This document shows, one piece after another, positions 36,501-48,500 of a stretch of DNA of 64,000 bases. The first letter of the stretch is position 1, and every line of letters starts with the position of its first letter. The notes under the pieces were generated by a model, which was given only the letters and a program-made list of their open reading frames with translations, had not been told where the DNA came from and made no database searches. Made by a program: the position numbers and the translations under genes. Origin of the DNA: Glycine soja (taxonomy: Eukaryota; Streptophyta; Magnoliopsida; Fabales; Fabaceae); the NCBI RefSeq assembly GCF_004193775.1, contig NC_041019.1, positions 49,885,928-49,949,927 of the forward strand, written 5' to 3'.

Positions 36501-38346
36501 ATGCCTTCATTTTGGCTTATGTTCTTTTGGATATCTTTGATGAACTTCTCATACAAATGCTGCTCCATTAATTAAGTATTGTTTTACTCCCATTGGTTTC
36601 AAACATCGACTTGATGAATTACCCTCTCCTCATTGATAAGAACTTTGGGAGAAGCTCACCACAAAAGCTAGACATAGCTATAGAATTGACTGTGGCCTTA
36701 TAAACCCCTTACTAGAATTAGATCCTCACATCTAACCATGCTCGGCAACCTCGTCACCCATGTGGGTTAGGTGTGCTCTTGCCCTTTGACTAGTTGCGGG
36801 AAAACATGGCTGGTGTCACCAGCTGTGCCACTTGTTTGCAGCTGAGAAACATGGTGAAAAGCTTTGATACTAATGGATAATAACCTTGGGAGAAGAGAAC
36901 AACACCAAAGCTAACTATTGTACTAGGAGAATCCCAACACTAGAATCCCGTACTTCCAATGTGGGACTCAAGTTCCATACCTTGCAATTGGATCCTAACA
37001 TTCACATGTTATTTGTCCATTTCATAACAAACCTGTGTTAATTCTGATATGGAAATTAAAATCAAAGTTTGGCAGGTGGAAGAATTGGAGGAGTCCAGGA
37101 ATAATCTTTTTCTAGAAAACCAGCAATTGAGGGAAAAAGTGTCGAGTCTTCAGTCAACGGTCCAAAATCATGAAAACAGTAACACTTCTTCCTGCTCATG
37201 GGATGCATCTGTAAAGGTTTTACTTTTGTTACCCTACATGGTTTAAATCTACAGTACACATTCATTCTTAGGAAAACTAGTTTTCTTGACTTTTTATTTT
37301 TGAAAGAAGGAAAGGATCATTGATGGAATGATGGTTATATATGACTCTGGATAATGATCTTCTAATGTGTTATATTTGATGATACTCAAATCTATGGTGG
37401 TGGATGGAAGTCTAGCAGTCCATGGCTGTTACCAGTTGCATTTTAAGTTGTCATATCTTAATTTCCAAATAGGATGATGGAGCATGACCATGAGTTACAT
37501 GTTATAAACCTGTCAAATGTGTGAATTAGTGACTTGAAGTAGGGAGGAAGAAGAATCTTCACTGCTTGCCTATTTATATTGCCTCTGATCATATTTCATT
37601 TTTTTGGTGGACAGGATCTTGCTTCTGAAAACGAGGACTTGAAGTCTGAAATTGAAGCAGCCTTTACGTTGGTGGAGAAATTGATGGCTGAAAATGCAGA
37701 ACTTGTTGAGAAGGTAATATGCCAGGTTCTTTGTGGTTATTACTTTTATTAAAGAATATCACGGATTGCTGATGACTTACTAGAGGGTTTCATATTTTGG
37801 TTTTAGTAGATTTAGATTGGTTGGGTTAGTTTGTATAGGTAGTGTTATGCATGTTTAATCCATTTTTATCTTCAGGTCACCGAGTTATGTGTTGAGCTGG
37901 ATCACCGAAGTGCAGAAGTCGGACATTCTGGAGTCACTGAATCCAATGGGATGACTGAATTTGTTAAACCTACTGGTGTTGCCATTCCTCTACCAGAATC
38001 TGCTGAGTATGCGTCTGTATCATCCCCCAAGTTGAATTCATTGGAAGAGACTTCAGTGAAGGATAATGGTAACTCTAATGATGCTAAGCATGTTGTTGGG
38101 GTAACGTCAAACTCGTCGTTGGTATCGGCTGATGATGCTGGAGAAATCGTGCAAATTCCATTGGATGATAATGAAATACAAGATATAGAGTTGCAGGATG
38201 CTAAGAATGTGGAAAATGATGCTGATGCTGTGCCAATCACAGATGCTCCCCTTATCGGTGCTCCATTTCGTTTGATATCATTTGTTGCTAATTTTGTTAG
38301 TGGTGCTGACTTGGTTAACCAAAGCTCTTCAAACACTGCTCGTTGA
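30587..38346 (+). CDS. Unrecognised coiled-coil protein built from tandem 63-nt exons, 691 aa
   Basis: Function unknown. Nineteen coding exons, all joined in phase 0: 30587-31015, fourteen 63-nt exons from 32091-32153 to 34811-34873 (listed under the exon-array entry), then 35744-35803, 37076-37210, 37615-37713, 37876-38346. Residues 1-22 are Lys-rich and could act in nuclear targeting or nucleic-acid binding. Residues 23-133 are three 37-residue acidic repeats. Residues 144-437 are fourteen 21-residue units with coiled-coil heptads, followed by about 100 more coiled-coil residues to about 535. The C-terminal 156-residue exon is acidic, then ends APFRLISFVANFVSGADL. Units such as IRKLKEENDIHIQKE place Ile/Leu at heptad a and d and Asn at a, as in parallel dimers. 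One exon (33410-33472) has a GC donor. I infer a long dimeric rod or scaffold. Reading-frame integrity over 19 exons argues that it is expressed. Confidence 0.85.
30653..30985 (+). repeat. Three in-frame 111-bp (37-codon) repeats in exon 1 of the coiled-coil gene
   Basis: Copies at 30653-30763, 30764-30874 and 30875-30985. Each begins NGV[GV]ET, continues with D[QH]NL[LV]..GKDE, and ends with a D/N-rich tail. Equal length and unbroken frame show tandem duplication within one exon. A truncated NG at residue 134 starts a fourth. Confidence 0.9.
31294..31356 (+). pseudogene. Fossil 63-nt exon with in-frame stop in intron 1 of the coiled-coil gene
   Basis: Preceded by TTTTGACAG and followed by GTGAAA, this 63-nt segment reads S S S stop E L I K K L R N E N D M L K Q N V. 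It aligns residue for residue with the 63-nt exons (compare ETIKKLKEENDKLLQKV of exon 33017-33079). Codon 4 is TAA, so inclusion would truncate the protein at about residue 147. Because neighbouring exons are phase 0, skipping it keeps the frame. Confidence 0.8.
31484..32007. mobile_element. MITE with GTGTGTTTGGCAA termini in intron 1 of the coiled-coil gene
   Basis: The left end GGGTGTGTTTGGCAA at 31484 is the inverted complement of the right end TTGCCAAACACACTC at 31993-32007, with one mismatch. Subterminal repeats contain TTAGCTGA and AGCTAGCTTAT. Length 524 bp, no coding capacity. The flanking ATT on both sides may be a 3-bp target duplication. Confidence 0.75.
32091..34873 (+). repeat. 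Array of fourteen homologous 63-nt phase-0 exons
   Basis: Exons: 32091-32153, 32238-32300, 32394-32456, 32550-32612, 32699-32761, 32850-32912, 33017-33079, 33224-33286, 33410-33472, 33565-33627, 33760-33822, 34438-34500, 34611-34673, 34811-34873. Each encodes 21 residues, i.e. three heptads. The first seven share the pattern x-x-S-x-E-T-I-[RK]-x-L-K-x-x-N-D-x-x-x-Q-K-E. Introns between them are short (84-144 bp apart from the LTR-bearing one). Many share a GTAATAT start and a short tract ending CCACAG or CAACAG, so the duplicated unit was exon plus intron (about 150 bp). Confidence 0.9.
34019..34385. mobile_element. Solo LTR in an intron of the coiled-coil gene
   Basis: The 367-bp insertion starts TGATGG and ends CTATCA, so it has TG...CA ends with inverted TGAT. 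It is flanked by the 5-bp direct repeat ATTAT (34014-34018 and 34386-34390). It contains a TGTATATAGG TATA-like motif at about 34210. No internal retrotransposon coding sequence is present, so it is a solo LTR. The paralogous intron at 33287-33409 lacks it and serves as an empty-site comparison. Confidence 0.85.
36630..36985. repeat. Dispersed-repeat-like segment in an intron of the coiled-coil gene
   Basis: Two diverged direct copies of a GATAA.AAC.TTGGGAGAAG....CACCA.AAGCTA block (about 36637 and 36877). They flank a GC-richer stretch with CACATGGGTTAGG-like sequence and AATGTGGGACTCAAGTTCCA. It looks like an inserted interspersed repeat of unknown class. Confidence 0.4.
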
Positions 38347-39168
38347 CTTGGTTGACCAAAGCTCTGTTTTTTTTGGCTGGCAGTCTTGAACATACAATAA
38401 CCTCACTTACATTAGGCAGAATACCAATATAGGTTGGCCTAATTTGGGCCATTTTAATGTTTGTATGTTAATTCTTTGAACACGGAAATATTGTACTGGG
38501 GAAAAGCATATAGTTTTATGTGTTCTTACTTCATATTGCTTTCACTTTTGGAAATTATACCTTTAAAAAATGGCATCATGAATAGACATGCATTAATTGG
38601 TGACTCGCTTCTGCTGTTGTCCGCGATGAATTCTTTCATTTTGGTGAGTGATGTTTTCACCTAAACTCGTGATAAATTGCAAAATTGGTCTACTTGTTGG
38701 TTGACTTAACTAGTATTTCTCCACGAATACTAATACAATAAGATTTTTCTTTTCTGGACATTGATGTATTTACTTACGGAATACATCGCATTGGAAGAAC
38801 TTGCGAAGCATGTGAAGCTATAATTCACTGAATCAGATATATTACCATTTTATGTTGACCGAATTTTGATTTATTACTTCAGTGTGGTTTTAAACATCAG
38901 GTTAAAGAAATCACGAAAAGGCAAAAAAAAAAAATGGCAAGATACATAAAAATACAGGTATTTTTCTATTGATGCTAAGACCTCAAACGAATCTTGACTA
39001 GGCATGTTTCGATGTATAGGCAATTGGTGTATATTGTTCTTGCAGTTTGTTGCCACGGGCATATGGAAAATATTCATGCATCTTCCTCTGCTAAGTAGCC
39101 ATCCATTTAGTTGTATAGAGTGAAACCATAGGACCCTTTGAACTTGTCTTGTGAGAATGATGGCTGGT
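38347..39168. other. Convergent 3' flanks of the coiled-coil and LRR-kinase genes
   Basis: Contains the 3' UTR of the plus-strand coiled-coil gene and the 3' UTR of the minus-strand LRR kinase. No additional gene is seen. Confidence 0.6.
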
Positions 39169-41353
39169 TTAATAAATGGATGCTCTAAGTTCTTCAATTG
39201 TCCTGACAACTTCCTCCATTGAAGGTCTCGCGTCCGGCATCACTGCCACGCATGCCATTGCCAGTTGCAGCATCTGCACAAGTTCATCTTCAATGTTCGG
39301 ATACCTCATTAGCTCAAGATCAAACACTTCAGCAGTCCATTCCTCTCTAACAACAGATTGGACCCACTTTGGAAGATCAACCACTTCATCATGCCCTGAA
39401 TACTGAACTGGTGTTTTGCCAGTCAGCATCTCAAGGAGGAGAACACCAAAGCTGTACACATCAGATTTTTGAGTTGATTTTCGTGATTCGATAACTTCAG
39501 GTGATCCATAGCCTGGACTTCTGGAGGAACCACAGAAATTTGTTAGGGGAGTTAGGCCAAAATCTGATATGCAGCCTTGAAGATCTATTGAGAGAATCAC
39601 ATTAGATGATTTTATATTGCCATGGACAAGTTTCTTTCCATTGGCTGAGTGGATATGAGCAAGGCCCCTAGCAGCTCCAACTATGATCTTCAATCTTGTA
39701 TGCCAATCTAGAGGAGCTCGTCCAGTTTCCGTTGTTCCTGTCAATTGTCATCATGTTTCACATGCCATATTAAGAAAATGACACATCAATGGCAATGTAT
39801 TTTACCGCCTCTAAGCTTACATGGTCAAGCACCTCCAGTATAACAGTATAAGACCACCATTTAGTGTATTTGTCTCTTAACGTGCACAGTAATATTTAGG
39901 TTTGTTCTAATACTAATATCTAGTAAACCCAACATGAAACTAGATGTTAAGCATATAACATCACTGTGTTGATAGTAATATTGATACCAGTTAGTTGTTT
40001 ATCTTGTTTTACATCTATAATAAGAAAAGAAAGCTATACGACACTGCCAGCTATGAACCTTTAGTAATCAGGAAAAAGTTCAAAGTAAGAGTAATTACCA
40101 TGCAATAACTTGGAAAAACTGCCGGCTGTTGAGTAGTCATAAACCATTAGTTTTTCATCTTTGGAATAGTAGTAAGCACGAAGGGGAATCACATTTGGGT
40201 GATGATCAAGTCTTTGGACAATCTCCATTTGCTGTTCAAATTCTTTTTTTCCCATTGCCACTTCTCTTAACCTCTTCACAACTACTGTTGTTCCATCCTC
40301 CAAGATGGCTTTGTATGTTGTTCCACAACTTCCCTTCCCAAGGACTTCAGCTGAAGCTCTTAACAAGTCCTCCAGATCAAAATTATAAGAACAACCTTCA
40401 AAGAATACAAGCTTGTTTCTCTCGGGCTCTTGCACACCACTCCCAAAGTCCTCCTTAAGCTTCTGACCTTTCTCTTTAGGTGCTACATTTTGTTCACCAA
40501 CTTTTTTCTTGAAACAGAAGAACACTACTAAGAGACCTGGAAGAAACAGCAATGTGACACCCCCCAAAACAATTGCTATTTTTGCTCCCTTGCTCATTTT
40601 CCTGTTTGATAGATCACTTGGTCTTTGAGAGACTGTTGGTGGAGACAATGTGGTATTAGGGGAAACTGAAGAACATTGTTTCAAAGGTGCTCCACATAAC
40701 ATCAAATTCCCTCTAAATGAGGAGGCAGGAAACTTATGGAGACCTGAAGGAATAGATCCATTCAAGTAGTTGAAGCTCAAATCCAAATCCTTAAGGCTAG
40801 GAAGGTTAACATCAGGAATAGGTCCTGTGAGAGAGTTGTTTTGGAGGTTAAATCCTATCAGATGTGTCAAGTTTTGGATTGAGGCTGGAATTTGTCCTGT
40901 AAAAGAGTTATGGGACAAATCAAGAAAGATAAGCCGCGGTGGCAGAGAATCAGGAATAACACCTGAGAAGTTGTTGTGTTGGAGATATACAAAGCGCAGG
41001 GAAGGAAGGGAAAGTAGGTCAGTTGGAAGGTTCCCCCTCAAGCTGTTGGACCTAAGACTGAGACTAATGAGGCCATTAAGCTTACCAAGTGTTCTTGGTG
41101 GGAGAAAACCACGCAATCCGACACCTGGAAGCCTCACAGAAAGCACATGAGAGCCATCATGACTGCATGTAACTCCCACCCATGAAGTGCAGATTGAGGT
41201 ACTAGAGTTCCAATTGACCTTTGGACCATGATGAAGTGCAGCAGCAAAATCAAGGAGGGCTTGCTTTTCTGACTGTAGATCAGCTTTAGTTCGAGTAAAC
41301 ACAAGCAGGAGTAGGAAAATTGGTATTGTGGTAAAGTAGGACTGTAGCATCAT
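39169..41353 (-). CDS. LRR-III receptor-like pseudokinase, 607 aa
   Basis: Plasma-membrane receptor-like protein of the group annotated as probable inactive receptor kinases. Two exons: 40099-41353 and 39169-39737 (TAA); the junction splits the Gly of LLHG|TTETG. Signal peptide at about 1-25 ([14 protein letters not shown]), LRR N-cap with SWVGVTC, about five LRRs, and a CGAPLKQC C-cap. A transmembrane helix lies at about 255-278 ([16 protein letters not shown]). The kinase-like domain has [12 protein letters not shown] near 338 and the Lys in [14 protein letters not shown] near 456 replaces HRDxKxxN, so the catalytic Asp is Asn; SDFGLTPL is near 477. Loss of the catalytic Asp predicts weak or no phosphotransfer and a scaffold or co-receptor role. 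ATG 41353 is used; ATG 41350 follows directly. Confidence 0.93.
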
Positions 41354-42250
41354 CAAGTTTTACTGTTGAATCAAGGTGCGGGAACTCGTTGTCTGGTTTC
41401 AATGATTCCACTTGTTTCCCTAGCAATTGAGATTTCAAAGTATTACACACTAATCAGACAGAACAATTGTAAGTTTGTAACCAATAACCAAGCATGCAAT
41501 GCAACAAAACAGTTAGTTTATCAGTCCCTTAGTTAACCTGTACTAGAATTTGTCTCTCATTTTTTAAAGACATGAATATCATTACAAATGATAGAAGAAG
41601 TACAAAAAATTGGCAAAAATGAAAAATCTATCACAGAAGCATTTTATTTATGTCATTCATTAAGAGAATATTCTCCTTGGATTCACGATATAATGAAACT
41701 AGTTGTACCCTTGGAATTTTCATGCGCTTTCTCTTTGCTGGATAAAATATTCTTCTCATTCTAAGCACACAAACAAGAACAATGCCATGCCAGAAACTTT
41801 AAGAATTATAGTTTTATGTAACATATTAATTTGTTCTACAAGTGAAAAGAACACGAACTCACTAAAAAGTAAAATGAAGAGGAAAATGCAAAACTAAAAT
41901 GCTAGTAATTGAGAGAAGAAAAAACCTTGAAACCAGGAGAAAGGGAAAGCAAGTTGGAAGTGGAAACCAATATAGGGTGTGTTGAGAAGTGCAAGTTGTG
42001 CAAAATGTATAAATGTGATTTTGGGAAAGAAAAGGTTTTTGATAAAGCAGTGTTGGTTTTGTAAATTGGAGGTAGTAACGGCCAAGAGGAGGCAAAGACA
42101 AGCTTTAACGGCATAGCTTCAGGAACACGCCAGAATCCACACACACACACACAAAACCAGAGAGACATTAGAGAAAGAGAGGCTTATTAAAAGCATTATA
42201 GTACTATATAACTATCATACAATGCTATAGTACTGCGTAGAGATTTTACT
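41354..42250 (-). promoter_or_regulatory. 5' leader with probable intron, and promoter, of the LRR pseudokinase
   Basis: On the minus strand CTGGTTTCAAG|GTTTTTTC near 41926 and TTGCTAG|GGAAAC near 41421 would bound a leader intron of about 0.5 kb. A leader exon would extend to about 42150. CACACACACACACA at about 42138-42152 is a small simple repeat near the start region. Inference only. Confidence 0.4.
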
Positions 42251-45200
42251 TTTGGTTTTCCTGTTTATGATTTGGGAGGCACACACTCAACGTTCAAGTC
42301 TCAGCTTCAACTTGAAGCCTTCTTCCTCATGAAGCACCCACCCACATATATGCATATATACCACACACTAAGTCAATTAGCGTTACACATTTCAATAAAT
42401 CATTCTTTTAAAGTAATAATGTACGCCTAACTATATTATCACTATTATTAAATATTATTCAATATACCACCAAACAAATAGAACAACTTGTGTCAAACAA
42501 TAGCTTAACTAGTATTATTGAGATTGAATCTTGATATGCAGAGGAATTTTTTTTTCTTTTTGTCTAACAAGAAGAAATATGAGACTTTTTATTTGACATC
42601 TAACTAATCCCCTCATACTAAGATGGATTATTTTAAGATAAAATAATATTTATAATTATGATTTTATATCTAAGTTCTGGGATCGAACCTCAAATCTTAA
42701 TTAAAAGACCACTAGAGGAAGCCTAATATCTTAAATCCTCTTCTTGTACTTTTTATATCAATATCAATTTGCTGCTTACAAAAAAAAATCAAATAGAGAA
42801 TTTTTTTGGCTCATAAACATTCTCAATGAAATCAATCAGTATTGTCTACTATAGAAACTTAATAAATCATATTTTTAGTTATATCTTAATAAAAAAATAA
42901 GGGTTGAGATTCTCTACTGTTTAACGGTTTATTTAAACCGTAAGAGATGTGGTCTCGTGTTAGCTAAGTTGTAAGAGAATTTTTTTAAAGGTTACTAGGA
43001 ATGAATTACATCAAAGATTTTTTTTTAATATATATATATATATATATATTTGAATTTTGAACTGTAGAATGAAACTTAAAACTATTCTAACATGCAGATC
43101 TCGATGGAAGGTATGGGTTTCCTTCCCGTTTCCCATTTTCCTATGAATTGGCCATTGCCTCAGTTACAGTTACAAAATTTAATTTACCTCAATTCCTTGG
43201 ACTTAGTTCTTGTTTTGGATCACGAATAGAGTGGTGCTCGAATCACTAACATAATCTATTTTTTTACCAATTTATTTTTGTAACTCATAAATTTTTTAAT
43301 TAAAAAATATTGATATTACTGTTAGACCACGTTTATTGCTGTTGTGTAACTAAAACCTAAAACCAAAAACGGACATCTTGATCGTGAAATAAAGGGGCAA
43401 AAATAAAAGAGCTTTAGACACGCATAAAAGGGTACACATTACACAACAATTAAGGAATACTATTTACACTATTTTTTTTTCCTATTCAAACTATGAGTAT
43501 GAATTATATAAATTAAGGGTGTCCCAACTCACAACACAACAGTTTCCACACAAAGAGAGACTTTGCTTCTGCCTTCTGATGAGACTTTGAATAAATAGGG
43601 TTGCTTTCTCTTTTATGGGGCCTTGGATGCCAACTTGTGAATTTAATGTAGGGTTTGGAAGGGCTTGTGCATGGGAATGGAAATGGCAATATGGCATGGT
43701 GCTTGTGACAAAGGGCACTCATCCAGAAATAGAATCATTGGCATTGATGTGGTGAGCAGCATTGCATTCTTGAAGTGAAAATGATGTGTGGAATGTTGAT
43801 TGTCTTGTCCCCTCCCTAGACCCAAAGGACCACAACTAAAGTATGAGCCTGCAAACCATGTGTTTCAAATTTTTGTGGGTCCAATTTCGTGTCCGTTGGG
43901 AAGGCATATTTACCCTTACGTTATTAGACGTTTGAATTCATTTAAAAGATGCACTCAAAAGAAGCATCCAAACTGTTGTTCCACATTGATGAAAATTTTA
44001 TTTGAGTAAATTAGTATCACTCTAACAAATAATAGTCTTTAAACATTAAGGGTAATAATGTGTGTAAATTTTTTAATATCTGAGTTCAATTCCTTCAAAT
44101 TAAAAATAAAATCTTTAAACTAATGAAACTATATAAGTAGTCTAAAGCATTAGACATTATGCTACATGGTTCCAAAAATATTGGAAAATTCTTCAAATTA
44201 GTTCCTCAATATTAGTAAAATATATCAACCCAAGAATTAAATTGATGAATATTCAATACTTTAGGATCTACTTATAATTTTATTAGTTTAAAGATTATTT
44301 AGGGGAGAGAGTGATACTTCAAGGACTAAATTGGTGATTTATTCAATTTTATTGAGTATATAAATAAAAATAATAATCTAAAAATAAATAAGATGCCCAT
44401 TCACACTTACCGTATGCTGGTAATCCATTAATAAGGTACTAATGCTAATGGAGTAAACTCCTTTGTATTTTTTAGTAGATTGTACTTTGGAAGGTTTGAA
44501 ATGAATTTCTAAAAAGAGAAAATTGTGTCAAGAGTCTTATTTATACCCACCATTTGACGGTTAGAACCTAATAAGAAACTCCTACAGGGCCCATGTTCTT
44601 TATACTTCCATTTTTATTCTTCACACTCCCATTTTTTCCCCCAAAATACCCTTATTTCCTCTCACCTTCACACTAGGTTGTGCCGACTTAAGAGGGCTGT
44701 TGCTTTATGGACCTACAAGTTGCTTCCTGCTTCCTTCCTTGAATGTTATTTTTTTACCATTCAGATTGGTCATTCCAGAAGCCAAAATTTGCATTCAATC
44801 CAAAATGTAATTTTACATTTCAGATGATCATTCCGGAAACAAAAACAAAAGGATACAGGAAACAACTTATAAGTGTAGGAAACAACAATCACTTAAAAGT
44901 CATGCTTTGCCAGTTTTGTGAACTTATTGGGTGTAGACATTTTTCTTTCACACACGTTACTTGCAACAATGACTATTTTGATTATATTTATTTTACTATA
45001 ATGTAAAACTGTTTAGAATATTTAATGTAATTCCAATGAAAAACAAATAAACACTTCTAATGTTTTTAAAGAATTTATCAAAATTTGACTATTGTACATG
45101 GGTTAAGTAAAGAGCACAAAAATGTAGAAATACAACTCAACTCAACTATAGTGTTCATTGCCAAGTGGGAAATAACACTCAACCATAGTGTTTGCATATG

Positions 45201-45540
45201 ACATCACATCCCGTTCATCTCTATGTACTCACAGTACATTTGCCTTTTGACAAACGCATACATGGTATGCAACTCACTCATTTATGAAAATTCTCATTCT
45301 CCCAAAGAAAGTTGGACCTCTGTCATGTAATTTTTTCCTGCATTGTTTGTATAGCTTTAAGATCAAAGTTGAATCCACTGATTTCTCAGCAGATTGCAGA
45401 AAACATATGAATGCATCTTCACTTCTTTACCTTGGAGCTATATAAGTTGAAACATCCCATTCTTTCAAAAAATTGAGATAATAATTAGAACATAAAATAG
45501 CATGTTACAAATGCACTGGGAAGAACCTCTATAGATATTG
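42251..45540. other. Intergenic region between the LRR pseudokinase and the Ser/Pro-rich gene
   Basis: No gene recognised. A 22-bp AT repeat lies at 43028-43049. The less AT-rich stretch at about 43500-43860 has overlapping short open frames on the minus strand without known motifs; it might be transcribed but I cannot support a product. The 3' UTR of the next gene probably covers about 45300-45540. Confidence 0.45.
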
Positions 45541-48500
45541 TTATAAGAGGCCAAAAGGTTCAGGAAGGTGCTCAAATCCATTATCAAATATGGGGCCTTG
45601 ATCACACTTATCATCAGCACCATGCAGCCAGTTTGTGTTCTTCAAATCTTCTTTAAACAATAGTGCATCATAACGAGAACTCTCATAGATGTCCACTTCG
45701 CTCAGTTTTGCAGAATATTGTCTTTCATCTGCATCTCTTCCTTTCATCATCATATTCCTATCAATACCATTTCCCACATCAAAATTGGCTCCATTTTTAC
45801 TGCTTATCATGCTTCCATTCATGTCAACAGATGCTGGAGCACTCGAGACTCGATGAGATTTGGAAGTGGAAGTTCTAATACTTTGAGGAAAGAGTGTGGT
45901 GCTTGATAGTGAACGAATATTTCCTGAGCTGTTCCTTATATCCTGTTAAATGAAAAAGCACATAGAGAATCAGGTTTGAGTTGATAGCAGAAACTTGCTA
46001 GAAGCATGCATCTTCTCAAAGTAAGCTCCAGCAACCAAATAAATGCTTATAACTATGATTCTGTTTGGATAAATTTCTCTACAAGAACTTTTAGAGAAAG
46101 AAAATAAGAAGGTAAAATGAATTTAACTTCTAGCATAAGCTAAAATCAACTTATGCACTTTTATAGAAACTCTATTCTTTTAACTTCTTCGAAAGCTAAA
46201 GAGTGTAAGTTGATTTTAGCTTATGGAGAAATTCAATGCATTTTAGCTTTTTATTTTCTTCTCCTATAAGTGTTTATGGAGGAGTTTATCCAAACAGATC
46301 CAAATGCCTAATACCATAACTTTGCTCAAAGATAAATGAAATATCAAGACAAAAGTGTCCAAATCATAAAGTATCGCAAGGTGAATGATGAATCATGGCA
46401 TTGATGGCAAGGATTGCCGTATCATTTGGGCCATGATTTTCATTCAAAGTGAAAGTAGTTTGGTAGTATAAAGCTTCAACCTAATGTCTATTATGATCAT
46501 GAAAAAAATGTGAAACAGTTGAATGTTGATGGCTCTAATCAGTAAACTTTGACTTTAATCCTACAGAACTGAAAGAGTAGGGTATACGAACCATGTGCTT
46601 AATAGCCATATCCAAGGATTTCTTTGAGATAGTCCTCCCAAATCCAGTGTTGTCAGGAGCAGTAGTTGAGGACCTAATAGATTTCCTTGCAGCCACCTCA
46701 GGAGCATGTGAGACTTTTCTAGGCTCAGAAGCATCAGCATGATGGCCATTGGAATAGCCACGGGTTTTTGCTGCAGGTTCTGTCACTCTCCCCCTACTAA
46801 CAATAGGAGATGAATGCCTCCTTGGCATAGTAACTGGGGAGGCTTGAGTTTCAGAAACATTTGCCTTCATAGTGACACCACCAGGACGTGATCGACCTGC
46901 AGAAACCGGCCTATCAGGCAATGTTGTTCTCAGGTTTGGTGGTGTTTCAAGTGGGAAATCAGGTGGAACAATTGGCTGAGGTGGAGGCCTAACTCGCGGG
47001 CTTGGTGAGCTTGGCCTTGATGCAGGTGCTGAACTGCGTCCATTCGATGAAACACGGCCTGCTGAAGTTAAAGAACCTGTTGTAGGGGAAGGTGATGGAG
47101 ATAAAGATGGCATTGAGCTCCTACGTGTGGGAGTAGAAGGCCGAGACAGTGATCGAGTTGATGAAGCAGATGGAGAATGCAAGTTCGCAGGAATGTGAGG
47201 CCTAGAACTAGGAGTGGAAGGTCTTGAGCCTTGTGATGATGGTCTATTCTTTTCAGCAGTAGAGTTGGTGGAAACTGAACGCGGTTTGGAGGGTGTTGAG
47301 GACCGCGATGCTGTGGGGCGAGACGAGGGAGTGGAAGGCCTTGCTGCAGATGAAGAGTGAGTTACGGGGGAAGATGGTCTAATGTAAGATGAAACTGAGG
47401 CTGAACTTGTGTTGAGGATTGAAGATGAGTGTCTGTTTGAAGAATAGGAGCTGTACTGTGAGTGTGAAGTGGAAATGGAAGAGCGAGTTACTGAACTGCT
47501 TCTTGCTGGTCTAGAGGGGGGATTGTTCTCTGATTGTGAGACTGCAAGCTGAAAGAAACATGATTAACAAGTTAAAACTTAATAGCATCTAGCTAACCAT
47601 TTTTAACTGGTCAGTAAATTATAAACTAGTTCTCCAAGTTTCTGTAAGTTGAAACATTAACAGCAGCAACCAAGCCTTATCACATTAGGTGGAGTCAGCA
47701 ACATGGAACAAATAATGTCATAGTGTTGTATTGTGAATCATCATGTCGACAGACAAACTCACAGAAACTATGCTTTAAGATCCTGTTTGGATAAACATTT
47801 TCATAAGCACTTATAGGAGCAAAAAATAAGAAGATAAAATGAATTGACCTTCTCCCATAAGCTAAAATCAACTTATGTGCTTTAGATTTTGGAAAAGTTA
47901 GATGAAAGAACTTTCAAAAAAGTAAAATGCATTTGTTAATGTTAGCTTATGAGAGAAACTCAAATTATTTTACCTTCTTGTAATGTTATTTTTTCCGATA
48001 AGTGTTTATGGAAAATTTTATTCAAATAGGACCTAGATCCTCATTTCAACTCACAGAAAGTGTGAGTTGAAACAAAGATTTGAATAAGCACTTCAACTGC
48101 TGCTGAAATTGTAATACTCAGTTGTCATAAGCATATTGGTTAGAGAAGCTAACTTTGCAAACATCTAATACCAAAAGCAAACACACATTCCATCACCTTA
48201 TCCTTCTTCACTCCGAAACCCCCCAAAAAAGCAAAGACCCTGGCACCTTGCTGGTAGGGAGGAGGGTAATCCTCCTTCACTAAAATAGAAGTTTATAGCT
48301 AATATCTCATCAATCCATTTACTAACAAGTCTGAACACATGGATGTTGGTAACATATTTGGAATGAATTTGCAGAAATTTCATGTGTAAATTATGCGAGG
48401 TACACACATACCCTTGAGGCCTTAGAGGTAGATGTTGATCTAGTCAAACTTCTCCTTGGAGGAGCTAAGGTTGTTTGGGTTTCTCCTTCTGATGGAAAAA

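Noticed and set aside
40129..41150. Plus-strand open frames opposite the LRR pseudokinase
   Set aside because: Antisense shadows of the LRR and juxtamembrane coding sequence with no motif of their own.
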